6,312 bases of DNA, taken from contig DFFQ01000197.1 of the NCBI GenBank assembly GCA_002371025.1, positions 1 through 6,312 of the forward strand, in the 5' to 3' direction. Shown piece after piece: positions 6,207-6,312 of the stretch (the first letter of the stretch is position 1; each line of letters begins with the position of its first letter). The stretch comes from Lachnospiraceae bacterium UBA3772 (GTDB taxonomy: Bacteria; Bacillota; Clostridia; Lachnospirales; Lachnospiraceae). The position numbers were made by a program, and so were the translations under genes. The notes beneath the pieces are model-generated. The model was given only the letters and a program-made list of their open reading frames with translations, was not told the DNA's origin and made no database searches.

Positions 6207-6212
6207 ATCAAG

Positions 6213-6312
6213 ATGATCGACATTAAATTTTTACGTGAGAATCCAGATGTTGTAAGAGAAAACATCAAGAAAAAATTCCAGGATGAAAAGCTTCCTCTTG
6301 TAGATGAAGTTA
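6213..6312 (+). CDS. serS: Seryl-tRNA synthetase SerS, N-terminal start only
   Basis: SerS charges tRNA-Ser with serine. Only 33 codons are in the window before the right edge. The N-terminus MIDIKFLRENPDVVRENIKK is highly typical of SerS (pattern M-L-D-x-K-x-L/I-R-x-N-P-x-x-V) and leads into the long antiparallel coiled-coil arm that grips the long variable arm of tRNA-Ser. The catalytic class II motifs lie outside the window. The 117-nt leader has no T-box signature, although serS is a common T-box target in Firmicutes. The gene follows DUF4446 in the same direction and may be read partly from the par operon. Confidence 0.9.
   Translation, partial: MIDIKFLRENPDVVRENIKKKFQDEKLPLVDEV

Noticed and set aside
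6096..6212. T-box riboswitch for serS
   Set aside because: No T-box consensus (GGTGG...ACCGCG type), no GC-rich terminator/antiterminator pair, and the region is too short.
6227..6242. ACGTGA-centred parS-like sequence at the start of serS
   Set aside because: Only about 10 of 16 positions match parS and the palindrome is broken; it is explained by coding for FLREN.

Overview
The window is a stretch of low-GC bacterial chromosome with every gene on the + strand: the 3' part of mnmE, then mnmG, rsmG, a 341-bp non-coding gap carrying two perfect parS sites, parA (soj), parB (spo0J), a DUF4446 membrane protein gene, and the first 33 codons of serS. This is the conserved origin-proximal neighbourhood of Firmicutes. 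The serS and DUF4446 neighbours, the absence of a noc gene between rsmG and parA, the strong GGAGG-type ribosome binding sites, the AT richness and the protein sequences point to Clostridia, most likely a Lachnospiraceae (Butyrivibrio/Pseudobutyrivibrio-like). The genus is a guess from memory, not from a search.

Layout. 1-842: MnmE (tRNA-modification GTPase), 5' truncated by the window. 846-2774: MnmG (its FAD-dependent partner), 3 nt behind mnmE. 2761-3501: RsmG (16S rRNA G527 methyltransferase), overlapping the end of mnmG. These three form one tightly packed translation-fidelity operon. 3502-3842: non-coding, about 22% G+C by hand count, with two identical 16-bp parS palindromes, half-site copies, two longer inverted repeats and a probable parA promoter. 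3843-4607 and 4653-5552: ParA and ParB, the chromosome-segregation ATPase and CTP-dependent clamp. ParB would load on the parS pair just upstream of its own operon. 5574-6095: DUF4446 protein with one N-terminal membrane helix. 6096-6212: short leader with two AT-rich inverted repeats and no T-box. 6213-6312: start of seryl-tRNA synthetase.

No new multi-gene system is visible; the gene content is ordinary core genome. The most interesting signal is compositional. The mnmE-mnmG-rsmG side is T-rich with NNT codons and nearly no GC skew, whereas from parA onward the same strand becomes A- and G-rich with NNA codons. The change falls at the non-coding gap that also holds the parS pair and several near-matches to DnaA boxes. 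This could mark a replication-strand switch (origin or inversion boundary) or only a difference between gene sets; whole-genome skew would decide.
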